Of a DNA stretch of 64,000 nucleotides, positions 34,670 to 45,600 are shown in pieces; the stretch's first letter is position 1; every line of letters begins with the position of its first letter. Source of the DNA: Albidovulum sp. bin36. Its GTDB lineage: Bacteria > Pseudomonadota > Alphaproteobacteria > Rhodobacterales > Rhodobacteraceae. A model generated the notes under the pieces. That model was not told the DNA's origin. It ran no database searches and saw only the letters and a program-made list of their open reading frames with translations. The position numbers were made by a program, and so were the translations under genes. The stretch covers positions 50,861 to 114,860 of the forward strand of contig MPMP01000003.1 of the NCBI GenBank assembly GCA_002238565.1. The letters are read 5' to 3'.

Positions 34670-34939
34670 ATGACTGCGTATTCAAAAAATGTTTGGAATC
34701 AGCTTAGGGGTAAAACGATTGAGGACATTGAAAGAGCTTTGCGCAAAGATGGATGGAAGGCCGAGGCAAGGAGCTGAGCAACAAGAGGGTTTCGTAATCC
34801 TAAACGCGATAAAGGGTACAACAGGGTTGTTTTACATTATCACAATAAAGGGCAAAAGGGCGCAAAACTCTTAAAAGGCTTGCTTGATCAAATCGGCTGG
34901 ACCGAGGATGATTTAAGGCAGCTTAAATTGATCAAATAG
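34670..34939 (+). pseudogene. hicA: HicA-type toxin interrupted by a single in-frame TGA
   Basis: From the ATG 5 bases after the hicB stop the frame reads VWNQLRGKTIEDIERALRKDGWKAEARS, then TGA (34775-34777), then continues uninterrupted ATRGFRNPKRDKGYNRVVLHYH ... LLDQIGWTEDDLRQLKLIK to TAG at 34937-34939: a 90-codon HicA-length gene with one nonsense codon. The stop is located where HicA proteins usually have Gly-Ser before the catalytic His region. TGA ends many other genes here, so general recoding is excluded. Confidence 0.82.
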
Positions 34940-34956
34940 CACACGCAATCAACAAG

Positions 34957-34980
34957 ACACCTGCGCGATAGCGCAGGTGT
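34957..34980 (+). terminator. Intrinsic terminator of the hicBA operon
   Basis: Perfect 10-bp arms ACACCTGCGC / GCGCAGGTGT with a 4-base loop GATA, followed by TTCTTGCTTT, 18 bases after the toxin stop. Confidence 0.88.
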
Positions 34981-35337
34981 TTCTTGCTTTAATTTCGAAA
35001 TTAGCCTTTCTCACCGAACGTCTCGAAAATCGAGCATTTCTTGAACATTCCAACGACTTCGGCGTGATCAGACCCGAAGTAATTCCATAGAATGCCGTTC
35101 GCGCGAACCCTGTCGCGAATCCGTTGCCCGCCATTTGTGCATCTGAACTTCGTATGTCGGCGACGCGCGCGCAATTCGATGCGTATTCGATGTCGGTTAA
35201 TGCCGCGTCGATCGTATTGTCGCTAAAATCGGCTTTCAATTCGGCCTCCCGTTCGCGAATAATCCTCGCGGAATTCCGCGTCATGAGGCTGTTCGCTACA
35301 TGCGGAACAAGCTCTAAAGGCCTCGATTCTGGTCGTA
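34981..35337. other. Intergenic region, no supported gene
   Basis: About 360 bp between the hicBA terminator and the 3' end of cysNC. An open minus-strand frame crosses it with ordinary amino-acid composition (IIREREAELKADFSDNTIDAAL...), but it has no recognised family and no ribosome site. Confidence 0.5.
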
Positions 35338-37230
35338 TTAACCGAAGGACGACCTCAAATGGGCGTGCAGCAGTTCGGCAAGCGTATTCGGATCTTTCTC
35401 TGCGCCCTTGAGTACGACTTCCGGATCCTCTGGCGCCTCGTAGGGCGAATCGATGCCCGTGAAGTTGGCCAATTCGCCTGCTCGCGCCTTCCTGTAAAGG
35501 CCTTTGGGGTCCCGTTCTTCGCACACGCCGATCGGCGTGTCGACAAACACCTCCACGAACTCCCCGTCTTCCATGAGGTCGCGGGCCATTCGGCGCTCGG
35601 CCCTGAATGGAGAGATCAGAGAGACAATCACGATTAGGCCGGCATCCGCCATCAGTTTGGCGACCTCGGCGACACGACGGACATTCTCCACGCGGTCGGC
35701 GTCGGTGAAGCCCAGGTCGCGATTCAGGCCGTGCCGGAGATTGTCCCCATCAAGCAGATAGGTATGGGATCCAAAGGCGTGCAACTTCTGTTCAAGACGA
35801 TCCGCGATGGTGGATTTGCCCGCACCGGAAAGACCGGTGAGCCAGACCACGCATGGACGTTGGCCCTTGTCCGCCGCCCGTGCGGCCTTGTCGATGGCCA
35901 TAGGCCGCCAGACGGTGTTGGCAGCGCGACGCAGCGGAAACTCGATCATCCCGGCGCCAGCTGTCGCGTTGCTATACCTGTCGATCAGCACGAATGCGCC
36001 GGTCCGGCGATTTTCGGAATAGGGATCGAAAGCGACTTTATGGTCGAGCGCGATCTTGCAGTAGCCGATCTGATTGAGTTCAAGCTTTTTGGCAAACAGT
36101 GGCTGGAGCGTATCCATGTCTACCCGATGGACCAAATCGGTAACCCGAGCGGTAGACGATGCCGTGGCAAAGCGTACGGCGTAGGTTCGCTCCGGCAGCA
36201 TGGGAGAATCGTCCAACCAAATCAGATTCGCCGCGAACTGGTCGGCAACGGCCGGCTCGCAGTCCGGGGAGGCAACGATATCGCCGCGTCCGACATCAAT
36301 GTCGTCAGTCAGAACGAGCGTAATTGCCTGACCGGCTACCGCGCTTCTCACGCTCCCGGAAGGAGCGATGATTCGTTCTACGGCGGAGCGATAGCCGGAC
36401 GGATGCACCGAAACCGCCATGCCGCATTCCACGCTTCCCGATACGATCGTGCCGCTGATGCCTCGGAATTCGGGACTCGGCCGGACCGCGCTTTGCACCG
36501 GCAATCGGAAACTGCCGACGGCTTTGCGACACCCCGGTTCAGCGGCGTCTAGCGCCTCCAGAAGCGTCGGCCCGTCGTACCAGGGCATGGCGTCGCTCCT
36601 GATTCCGAAGACGTTATCGCCCGTCAGTGCCGAGAGCGGCACGGCGACAACCTTGCTGACACCGATCTTGCGCGCGAACGCCGAAAAACCCTCTGCGACC
36701 GCATCGAAGATCGGCTGCGAAAAATCCACGATATCCATCTTGTTGACGGCGAGAACGACCTGCCGCACCCCCATAAGAGACGCAATGTAGCTGTGAAGCC
36801 GAGTCTGGGGCACTATGCCCTTGCTAGCGTCCACTAGGATCACCGCAAGGTCTGCCGTCGAGGCGCCGGTCGCCATGTTGCGCGTATACTGTTCATGCCC
36901 CGGCGCGTCCGCCACGACGAATCTACGCCGTTCCGACTCGAATATCCGCCAAGCCAAGTCGATTGTGATTCCCTGCTCGCGCTCCGAGAGAAGACTGTCC
37001 ACTAACAGCGCCGGATCCAGATCGTCGCCCTGGGTGCCGTATCTGCGGCTATCCGTCTCGGCGACGACCAGATGGTCGGCGCAAACCGTCCGAGACTCGC
37101 AGAGCAGCCGCCCGAGAAGGGTCGACTTGCCATCGTCGACGGAGCCGCAGATTACGAATCGAAGCAGGTCCTTGCCCTGCAGGCCGGCGAGAAGTTCGTC
37201 TAGGCCGTCCGACGGAGCCCGCACCGTCAA
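35338..37230 (-). CDS. cysNC: Bifunctional sulfate adenylyltransferase large subunit / adenylylsulfate kinase
   Basis: 630 residues, a CysN-CysC fusion (NodQ type). Residues 1-~430 are the GTPase that drives APS synthesis: [15 protein letters not shown] (P-loop, near 30), [17 protein letters not shown] (G3), NKMDIVDF (G4). Residues ~450-630 are APS kinase: [13 protein letters not shown] (Walker A), [17 protein letters not shown], and a C-terminal [18 protein letters not shown]. Together with CysD it converts sulfate to APS and then to PAPS. Its ATG overlaps the cysD stop by four bases. Enzymes downstream of PAPS are not in the window. Confidence 0.96.
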   Translation of the reverse strand: MTVRAPSDGLDELLAGLQGKDLLRFVICGSVDDGKSTLLGRLLCESRTVCADHLVVAETDSRRYGTQGDDLDPALLVDSLLSEREQGITIDLAWRIFESERRRFVVADAPGHEQYTRNMATGASTADLAVILVDASKGIVPQTRLHSYIASLMGVRQVVLAVNKMDIVDFSQPIFDAVAEGFSAFARKIGVSKVVAVPLSALTGDNVFGIRSDAMPWYDGPTLLEALDAAEPGCRKAVGSFRLPVQSAVRPSPEFRGISGTIVSGSVECGMAVSVHPSGYRSAVERIIAPSGSVRSAVAGQAITLVLTDDIDVGRGDIVASPDCEPAVADQFAANLIWLDDSPMLPERTYAVRFATASSTARVTDLVHRVDMDTLQPLFAKKLELNQIGYCKIALDHKVAFDPYSENRRTGAFVLIDRYSNATAGAGMIEFPLRRAANTVWRPMAIDKAARAADKGQRPCVVWLTGLSGAGKSTIADRLEQKLHAFGSHTYLLDGDNLRHGLNRDLGFTDADRVENVRRVAEVAKLMADAGLIVIVSLISPFRAERRMARDLMEDGEFVEVFVDTPIGVCEERDPKGLYRKARAGELANFTGIDSPYEAPEDPEVVLKGAEKDPNTLAELLHAHLRSSFG

Positions 37231-38162
37231 AAGTACCCGTCCCGTTTCCTGTATTCCATGGAACCCGTCCGGTCGCGGTCAATCGCGCGGCCCGCGCGCT
37301 CCGATAGACGGCATTCCAGGAGTTCCCGAACGATGTCCGGAACCGAAATCGCCGCAGACTCGACCGCGCCCGTCAGAGGCCAGCAACCCAGCGTCCGAAA
37401 CCGGGTCAAAATTTCCTCCGGCTTTTCGCCGGGCTCCAGCGGCAGCCGATCATCGTCCAGGACGATCAAGGCTCCGTCCCGACGAACGACTGGGCGCAGG
37501 GCTGCGAAGTACAGCGGAACAACGGGAATCCGTTCCCGGTGGATGTACAGCCAGATGTCGAGCTCCGTCCAGTCGGATAGCGGAAAAACGCGTACGCTCT
37601 CGCCGGGAGCTAGGCAGGCATTGCAGAAGTTCCAGGGCTCCGGCCTCTGGCTCCTCGGATCCCATCGATGCGCCTTGCCGCGAAACGAATATACTCGCTC
37701 CTTCGACCTAGTCGCGTCCTCGTCCCTTCTAGCACCGCCGAGGGCCGCATCGAAGCCGAATTTGTCGAGTGCCTGCTTAAGCGCTTCCGTTTTCATAATG
37801 TCGGTGTGGACCCGGGCTCCGTGGCTTGCCGGTCCGATCCCCTCGGCGGCGCCCGCCGAGTTCGTGTGGACTATCAGGTCGATGCCTAGGCGGGCGGCGA
37901 TCTCGTCGCGGAAATGAATAGTCTCCCTGAACTTCCAGCCGGTGTCGATGTGCAGCACTGGAAAAGGTGGCTTTCCTGGAGCGAACGCCTTAATCGCTAG
38001 CTTAAGCATCACCGACGAATCCTTGCCGCCGGAATAGAGCATTACCGGGTTGCGGAACTCGGCCACAGCCTCGCGAAAGATGTGGATGCTTTCAGATTCG
38101 AGGCGGTCAAGGCAACTTAGTGGTAGGCCGTTACTCGTGTACTTCGTGTCGCCGGCGCTCAT
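37227..38162 (-). CDS. cysD: Sulfate adenylyltransferase small subunit
   Basis: 311 residues. The PP-loop is [17 protein letters not shown] (near 39-55), followed by [12 protein letters not shown] and the family segments [24 protein letters not shown] and [21 protein letters not shown]. It catalyses adenylyl transfer from ATP to sulfate in complex with CysN. First gene of a two-gene operon; the promoter must lie in the 38163-38400 region. Confidence 0.96.
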   Translation of the reverse strand: MSAGDTKYTSNGLPLSCLDRLESESIHIFREAVAEFRNPVMLYSGGKDSSVMLKLAIKAFAPGKPPFPVLHIDTGWKFRETIHFRDEIAARLGIDLIVHTNSAGAAEGIGPASHGARVHTDIMKTEALKQALDKFGFDAALGGARRDEDATRSKERVYSFRGKAHRWDPRSQRPEPWNFCNACLAPGESVRVFPLSDWTELDIWLYIHRERIPVVPLYFAALRPVVRRDGALIVLDDDRLPLEPGEKPEEILTRFRTLGCWPLTGAVESAAISVPDIVRELLECRLSERAGRAIDRDRTGSMEYRKRDGYF

Positions 38163-38892
38163 CCACTACGCTCCCGGTTGGCGACGTTGCCGGAAGAGAT
38201 GCAAATAAGGGCAATGATTTGCCCGAATCCAAAGCGAAGCAAAATCCCTCAGCGGTCTGTTCCATTCGCATACCCTCAAGAGAAAGGCGACGCACGCGGA
38301 CGGCGAGAACAGCTCGCGAAAATTCTTTGTCCGCAGCCCTTGATCCATGTCGGTCGAGGCCCGAGAATTCGGATGGCGCACTGGAACGACCGGACGGCGC
38401 ACCGCATCATACTCTCCCGCAGCGGATGATTTTCATGCTCGGCGACCTATGTTGCAGCTCTTGCGATCGCCCTGCCGATCGCCTTTCGCCGCCTCGCCCG
38501 GGATCTATCATTGGTGGTTCCGCATATTTAGCCTCAAAGATGCTTCAGCCCTAGCCGCAACCGAACAAATTTTCTGCGCCGGCACTGCCTTAGTATCGGC
38601 AGGACCACCGAATCGCGACCGAAAATTGTCTGGAATGCTCCCGTGAAGCTCCGCAGTACTGCCCGTTTTCCAAGGGAGCTTCAAGACTCGCGCGAATGAG
38701 TCGGTTCTTCTTTCCCGCATAACTCGATCATCAGAGAAAACGGAGCAAGCCGCGCTCGGGCAATGCGGAGCGCTCCCTGCGGCGAACCTCTTGCGAGGAT
38801 TCCTGAAATCTACGCCGTTCCATTGAACAAACTCCTGCCCCCTGCGAAAGCAAACATGAAAGCGCATTGGATTGAACCAAACGCCAGCAGTT
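38163..38892. other. Intergenic region, no supported gene
   Basis: About 730 bp between the cysD start and the RND remnant. No credible gene or RNA; presumably contains the cysD promoter. Confidence 0.5.
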
Positions 38893-38896
38893 TAAA

Positions 38897-40314
38897 CTAC
38901 TCGCGCCCGCCCTCCGAAATAATGACCATCGCGGGCATAGCAAACAGGACAAACAACGCCGACATCGCGAGTCCGCCAACCATACTGGCGGCGAACGGAG
39001 CTAAAAACAGCATGGCATCGCTACGTTCACATAGCGATGGCGAACGGCCTGGGACGGTTGCCGGGCTAGTCGGGAACGCCGTCCGGAATCCTGAACGCGT
39101 CGCGGCGGCCGCGGCTGCTATGGCCGGACGAAGCGGTTTCTCCCTTCGAATAATGCCGCAGCGGTCCAGCGGCGCCAAACCGTCATTAACGGCCGCTCCC
39201 GAAGTGGCTGCGATACCGAATATCGACATGAAACCGAAATTCCAGCCGAGAATCCAGCGAATCCTAGCTGCGCCGACAAATGCCGCCGGAATGCCCGCTC
39301 ATACATTCAGCGGCTTCCAGTAGCTGCGAAGAAACGACGCAATAACCGCGCAGATGGCTACCAGCGCCAGCGGCAGCAAGATTCTCAGAGTTTCTATTGT
39401 CTCCGATTCATCGCGGCCAGCGCCTTCTCTCTCGATGACGATGCCGGGATGCTTTGACCGAAGTTCTTGAATGATGCCTTTCTCGACCTGCCTCCGGTCC
39501 CGATTCGGCGCAATTATTGCATCATGCGCCTTAGCCTCGACGAAAACCGTCGGCATGCCGTCTATGCGCGTCAATTCGGCTAGTTCCTGCCTTTCAAAGA
39601 GAAAAGCCGCGTCGGAAAGCTGAACTTGTCCGCGACTTGGCCGGTCCGGGCGAATTCGTGCCAATTCGCTCGGGCTCCGGCGCTTCTCCGGCGGATGATT
39701 CGCGGCAACCTTTAGTTCGTCCCGGCCCCTTTGGATGCGCTGCGCCTCATTCGCGCGCAGCCGAGTCCGTAATTGCGCGCCTAATGCCGCCGTCGACAGT
39801 CCGGCAGCCTTTCCAGCCGGCGTTGACTCTATCTCCAATTGCCGTTTGCCCGGCGAGAGGTTGCCCACGATGCCGTAAACCCCGTGTGGCGACGACAAGT
39901 CCGATTTAAGCGCCCTTGCCGCGTTCTGCAGAACCTTTCGGTCGGGGCGCCTAATCGAATACGCCAAATTGGGTTCGAATTTTGCCCGTCCAATAATGAA
40001 ATCGATATGTTCAACAACCGGGATGTCTCCGACATGCTTCCGCCAAGCCCGCTCTATCTCCCGCCGCTCCGCGGTTCTTTTTTGGGCTTGCCGAAGAGAT
40101 GCGCAACGATAGTGGCCAGATTTTCGCCGTATGCATCCTTGTCATCGGGCCGGGTCGACAAAATCGATCCGACTACAATGCCGATCGCCTCTATTGACGC
40201 TCCTTCAAGATCTTCATTGACGTGCCGTGCCGCTTGACGAAATCGCTCGGCAACGGAATAAGTCGTTTCGAATGGCGACCCGGCGAAGCGCGTTCTGCAG
40301 CTGTACAAGATCAA
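38897..40314 (-). pseudogene. Degraded RND-family efflux pump permease
   Basis: Three stretches in different minus-strand frames line up in order with an AcrB-type pump. Upstream piece (40314-40054): SPFETTYSVAERFRQAARHVNEDLEGASIEAIGIVVG. Middle piece (down to 39299): KFEPNLAYSIRRPDRKVLQNAARAL ... SPGKRQLEIE ... LRILLPLALVAICAVIASFLRSYWKPL. Last piece (39229-38897): SIFGIAATSGAAVNDGL ... AAAAATRSGFRTAFPTS ... SALFVLFAMPAMVIISE, matching the final membrane helices. Frameshifts near 40060 and 39300 and loss of the N-terminal half (the full gene is about 3.1 kb) make it non-functional. Confidence 0.82.
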
Positions 40315-40600
40315 GCGGAAGATTTCCGGCTGCTGCCGAAGCGTGGCCGGCGCGGGGCGGCCCAGGCGAACCCGATGACGATGCCGGAGACGGCGCGCAT
40401 GCAGGGCTGGAACGTATTGGAGACGCTGGAGGCCGGCCCGGCGGCGGCTTCGACCATGCTGAAGACGTCGTAGCCGGGCGCATCCGAATTCGGCCCAGAA
40501 GATGCCGGGCGGTCCCGCGACGGTCGAATCTCGACTTGAAAATCCAAGTTACGAGGGAAAAGATGGAAATTGGAACGTGACTAGTTACAGGGGAAAAAGC

Positions 40601-41830
40601 ATGAATCATTCGGGCGACAATCAACGACAGAGGCAGTGGGCCACAGTGTTGCTGATTGTTATGGGGCTAGTGTTCGTCGGAACCCATTTCTTCGACTCAT
40701 CGTCCTTTTGGCTCCGGCTGGTACGTTCGGGTGCCGAAGCCGGCGTAATCGGCGGTTTAGTCGATTGGTTTGCAATAGTCGCTTTGTTCCGGCACCCGCT
40801 TGGCATACCGATTCCGCATACAGCCGTTGTGCGCAACAGCAAGGAGCGAATTGCCAACGGCATCGGCATGTTTATCAACACAAACCTGAACGAGCCGAAA
40901 AAAATTGCGGACATGATCAAGAAGGAAAGATTGAGCCGTCGCGTGGCGGACTGGTTGAATCAACCAGCCAATACCGAGGCTGCAGCTGCAATCATAGCGA
41001 ATATGATTCCAAAACTGATCGAACCTCAATACGATGTGAAAATTCGTGTCTTTCTGCTCGATGAAATTACAAGGAGATTAAAGGAGGGTAGAGCGGCGCC
41101 GCCACTCGGTCGCTTGCTAAATGTGCTGTATCAGAAAAAACATCTTCAACTTATTCTCAAAGAACTTGTAGGATTTTTGGAGGATTTCCTGAATAAAAAT
41201 CCGCGTTTTATCGAAGAAGCGATTTCAAGGAAATCGTGGTTTCTGATCAAAATCCTGGAGCCAAGGATCGCTCGTAGAGTCGACAAGTTTATCCGTGAAT
41301 TTTTGAAGGATGTTTCGCGTGAAGACCACCCCTTGCAACGTGAACTAAACAAAAAAATAGAGGAGATTATCGACGACTTGCAGCAAGGCAAGGGAATAGC
41401 GATAACACTTGAGAGGCGAAAGGTCGAACTCTTGGACAGCCCCCAAATTCGCAATCAAATCGGAGATATGCTGGATGACATTCGCAAGGAGTTTTTAGGT
41501 CAGGGAGAGCTCGATGCGCCAAAGTTGAAACTCATGCTCTCAAGCGCATTCCAACAATTCGCAGCCTCGCTTGCCCAAAACAAGAAATTGCAAGACGAAA
41601 TCGATGCGAGATTGTCGGAGGCCGCGAGAGAAGTCGGCCCGGACGCGGTAAAATGGGCAGGCGACTACGCAATTGGCGTGCTGAATGATTGGTCGTCGGA
41701 CAAACTCGCCGAAAAACTTGAGGACGCGGTTGGCAAGGATCTGCAATATATCCGAATAAACGGGACGATTCTGGGGTTCATCCTCGGCGCGGTTATTTTC
41801 CTGGCAACGGACCTAATCGCCTGGCACTGA
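40601..41830 (+). CDS. DUF445-family membrane-anchored protein
   Basis: 409 residues from the ATG with AGGGG upstream; the frame is open further but lacks a ribosome site. One N-terminal helix (WATVLLIVMGLVFVGTHFF) and one C-terminal helix (GTILGFILGAVIFLATDLI) flank the DUF445 core, whose hallmark is GAEAGVIGGLVDWFAIVALFRHPLGIPIPHTAVV (64-97), followed by long charged amphipathic helices. The family (YjiN and relatives) has no established function. Codon use is AT-richer than the catabolic operons, like the helicase gene 0.9 kb downstream. Confidence 0.88.
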   Translation: MNHSGDNQRQRQWATVLLIVMGLVFVGTHFFDSSSFWLRLVRSGAEAGVIGGLVDWFAIVALFRHPLGIPIPHTAVVRNSKERIANGIGMFINTNLNEPKKIADMIKKERLSRRVADWLNQPANTEAAAAIIANMIPKLIEPQYDVKIRVFLLDEITRRLKEGRAAPPLGRLLNVLYQKKHLQLILKELVGFLEDFLNKNPRFIEEAISRKSWFLIKILEPRIARRVDKFIREFLKDVSREDHPLQRELNKKIEEIIDDLQQGKGIAITLERRKVELLDSPQIRNQIGDMLDDIRKEFLGQGELDAPKLKLMLSSAFQQFAASLAQNKKLQDEIDARLSEAAREVGPDAVKWAGDYAIGVLNDWSSDKLAEKLEDAVGKDLQYIRINGTILGFILGAVIFLATDLIAWH

Positions 41831-42621
41831 AGCAGGGCTCATTGCACGGCGGCTCACTAGGACGGAAATTGGAGACCGCGTGGACGACGTGGCATGAGAT
41901 TGGGGCTGGATGCACTCCATGCCTTGGTCCGATTGCCGCCGCCTGATCCGGCGATTTGCCGCGGGACGTGCGAATTTTCACCATTGCGGCGCCCGAATTT
42001 TGTCTGGCGCGGCCGGACAGTTTCACTCCAAGTCGCCATTCCTAATCGCTATTGCGGACAGTCGGAGCGAAGCGGCGGGCTGTTATAGGCGCGCGTTAGA
42101 TCTAGAAGGCGCGCCGCGCCGCGAATGATTTTTCTCATGCGCTCGTATCGCATGCGGCCCGCCGCAGCATTCCGCGCATCGAGTTCCCTCCGGGCACGAG
42201 CTGCCACTTCGGCTCCATGCCTTTGTAACCGCAGCCCGAAACCAGCTTCGGGAGGCGGCATGCGATTCCTCGTTTGCAGCGATGTGAAAAAGTCGGAAAA
42301 TGCGATATGGCGGGACTCAGGCGCTCGAGCGAATTGAACCGCCGCGGAATAGTCTTCAAGGGCCGCCGAATATCAATATGTCGCCTCATCATTCGCTGCC
42401 GCATATGGCGCGCAGCAACCCGATCATGAACGTCTTGCAGAGTTCGTGACACGTTTCACTGCTGCGCCGAGGGGCCTCATCCCCTTCAAAAAGCTGCCGA
42501 AATTCCTGCATTGCATCATCTCGAAATTCATTCCTATAATGTAAAATCTAACATTCTCGAGTATTGGCGGACGGGGATTTTCAAATGCGATTTACCTGTG
42601 TAGCATCGACAGGGAGTAAAA
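41831..42621. other. Intergenic region, no supported gene
   Basis: About 790 bp. GC-rich on the left, AT-rich from about 42520 on, where the helicase promoter presumably lies (ATAATGTAAAATCTAACATT around 42535-42555 contains possible -10 elements). No gene supported. Confidence 0.5.
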
Positions 42622-42669
42622 ATGGCGGCAGCGCGCCGGAATGATGCAGTTGCCCGCCTTAAGCAGTGA
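42622..42669 (+). other. 15-codon leader ORF with duplicated helicase start region
   Basis: The sequence around this ATG repeats the true helicase start 74 bp later: GCATCGACAGGGAGTAAAAATGGC here versus GCATGGATAGGGAGTAAAAGATGGC at 42677-42700 (written with the differing bases at positions 5, 8 and just before ATG). The ORF reads MAAARRNDAVARLKQ, compare the helicase start MAVARDRDQLDEILK. Either a small tandem duplication left a dead start, or it is a translated leader that affects helicase expression. Confidence 0.6.
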
Positions 42670-42695
42670 ATTGCAGCATGGATAGGGAGTAAAAG

Positions 42696-45600
42696 ATGGC
42701 AGTTGCGCGGGACCGCGACCAGCTAGATGAAATCCTGAAGGAGATTCGGGAATATCTCGTCGATTCGGACTCTAGGAATTCGTTAATAAATTCAAAGACG
42801 AAACAGGACGCGTCGCCAACTTTGGAAATCGTCAACGAACTGACCGACAATGTCTTCCTTTCCTTGCGAAAGAAAAATGAGAGTATGACGATCCAAGCCC
42901 TCGGTACTGCGGCAGGTGATAGCGAAGTTAATTCGCAACAAGACAGCAGCACGGAATTTGACGCAAAGTCAACCGATTTAGCGCTCTCCACGAATCAGAA
43001 ACCGGGAGAGCTGTACGAATTGCTGCTGAAAATTGCCCGCACCGCCAGAACCAACGAAGATGAAATGGGAGTTAACACCCTGTTTCTTGCGATGGGCACG
43101 CTGCATTGGTCGGACCCATCCGACGAAAAATTTTCTTCTCCGCTTATTCTATTGCCCGTGCGACTCATTCCGGATCGAAGAAAAAAAATCTTTACGCTCA
43201 AAGGTCGAACAGAAGACGAATTATTCAATAATTTGCCGCTTCAAAAGCGATTGAGGCAGGATTTCGGGATACTCTTGGACAACATCGATTTGGTCGAGGC
43301 CGATGAGAATTGGTTGCCGTCAACGTATTTTTCGGCCGTTTCCGAAGAAATTTCCGAATACGGCCATTGGACGATCCAACCCGACACCATGTGCATCGGG
43401 TTCTATTCTTTGGTCAAGGACTTAATGTTTCGCGATCTCATTCCCGAAAACTGGCCAAAGGACGATCTCAGAAAGCATCCCCAGATCAAACGGCTCTTAT
43501 TGCCTACGCTAAGGGCTGAAGGCGACAAGGGTCCGCGCTCGGAAGCGCCTATCGTCGTAGACGCGGATTCCTCCCAGCTTCGGGTGATCCAAAATGTTCT
43601 TAATAATCAGAGCATTGTGATTCAGGGCCCCCCTGGAACCGGCAAATCCCAAACAATCACGAATATCATTGCCTCCGCGCTGCATGACGGGAAAAATGTC
43701 CTGTTCATTTCGGAGAAGATGGCAGCGCTGTCCGTAGTCCACGACCGTTTGAAAAAAGCGGGACTAGGCAGCCTTTGCTTGGAGCTTCATTCGAAGAAAA
43801 GCGATCCTGCGATTGTAATGAACGAATTTCAAAAAACGCTAGACGCGTCAGATGCGGATTCAACCGGGGAGGAACAAGTCCGCAGCTATTCGAACAGACT
43901 CTCTGAAATCAGAAACTTGCTTCATCGTCCCTTCCCGAAAATCGACAGCACGCCATACAGCACATTGGAAGAGATAATTTGGTTCGAGGATCTCGGTGTT
44001 TCCAGCCCTATGATCCGGCTCGATGGCCTGGCCCGCTTATCCAACTCGAAACGACAGGAGCTTGCAGAGCTGATCGACGATTACTGCAAGAAACTCAAGG
44101 CAGCGGGCCCCCTGCGCGAGCACCCGTTTTTTGGCGCCGAAAGAATAGATCCGGATCGCCGTGGGCTGAAGGACGATTTAGAAAGCGCCGTGCAAACGTG
44201 CCAACAGTATCTTAGGTACATCGAATCAGAATTAACATCCGTCCAGAAGGAAATTCCAGTCAGCCCCGCAGTTTTGACCTGGATGGAGAAGTCAATTGGT
44301 GATTTGGCTCCATATAAGCTCGGCTATCTGGAATTGGCCGCCAAGCTCGACGACGAACTTCTCAAAACTTACGAACGGGGCGTTTTTCTCCCGGGGGCTT
44401 GGACTGGGAGTGTCAAGGAATTAGAAATCCTTTTGGAATATCTACGTCGCCGTATTATCATTCGTTGGCCAAGGGAATTGTTCGACATCCTAAACGACTT
44501 CAAACAACTTAAGAAATCGGACATGGTCGATCGATTGAAGAAGTTAATTGAAATTCGAAAAATCGTGGAAGAGGCGGCATCGGGCATAGGCATTAAAACT
44601 GTCGACTACGCCAGCCTATCAACACTTTTGAAACTATTGAACGATCTCGACAGGTGCAGACCTCGTGGCCTTACGGAAATTTCCTCTAGGGACACCATCA
44701 AGATCAAGATCAAATGGAATAACAATCAAATGCCATTTGCCAAGTCAATTCAGGCATTGAACCAATCGCTTGAAAAATATTTTTCCCGCATTGATTACAA
44801 GTTCACGAAAACGGGATTGTCTTGGCGTGAAGATGTCGGGTTCACGAATTTCTCTAAAATCCTGTCAAGAATGTGGAAGGAAGTGGATCGTTACCCAGAG
44901 TGGAATCAACTTGCATCCCGTAAAGCGGAACTTGTCGAATCTGGGCTCGAACCGCTCGCGGAGGCATTGGACTCAGACAGAAACCGGCTATGCGACGGGG
45001 TTAACGAATTCTGCCTTTCGACAGCGAAGGCTCGCTGGTCGCATATGGCCAAAGAGGAACCAGAGTTTGCCAAGCTGGAGCTGTTTGAAAACGACCGAGA
45101 TCGGTTGACTAAACAGTTTCGCGATCACGAGCACTGGCAATTCCTCACGAACAAGCAGACAATTTTATCGAATCACCGGAAGAATCTTCCGGACAAGAAT
45201 TGTAAAGAAGCAGCCTGGATCAGAGCTCATTTGGATAAGAAGGGACGTCCGCCACCCGTTCGCGAAATCTTTAAGAATATTGCAACCAACCGATTCCCTC
45301 AAAGGGTAAAACCGGTGATGATGATGAGTCCAACATCCGTTGCTCAGTTTCTTCCTCCCGGACAGGTCAAGTTCGATTTGCTTTTAATGGACGAAGCCAG
45401 CCAGATACGCGTGGAGGATGCACTTGGAGCTATTGCCAGAGCGGAAAAGTTTGCTGTAGTCGGCGATGAACAGCAGATGCCGCCGACATCGTTCTTCACG
45501 AAAATGTCAGGGATCGACCCTGACGAAGTGATTGAAGACTCAGCGAAAATTCCTAAGCCAATCGACTACGAAAGCATTTTAACGCTGTGTAGAGCCAAAA

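Noticed and set aside
34670..34939. TGA recoding (selenocysteine or tryptophan) in hicA
   Set aside because: Many genes here end in TGA, there is no recognisable SECIS-like hairpin after the codon and HicA toxins have no selenocysteine homologue. A nonsense mutation is simpler.
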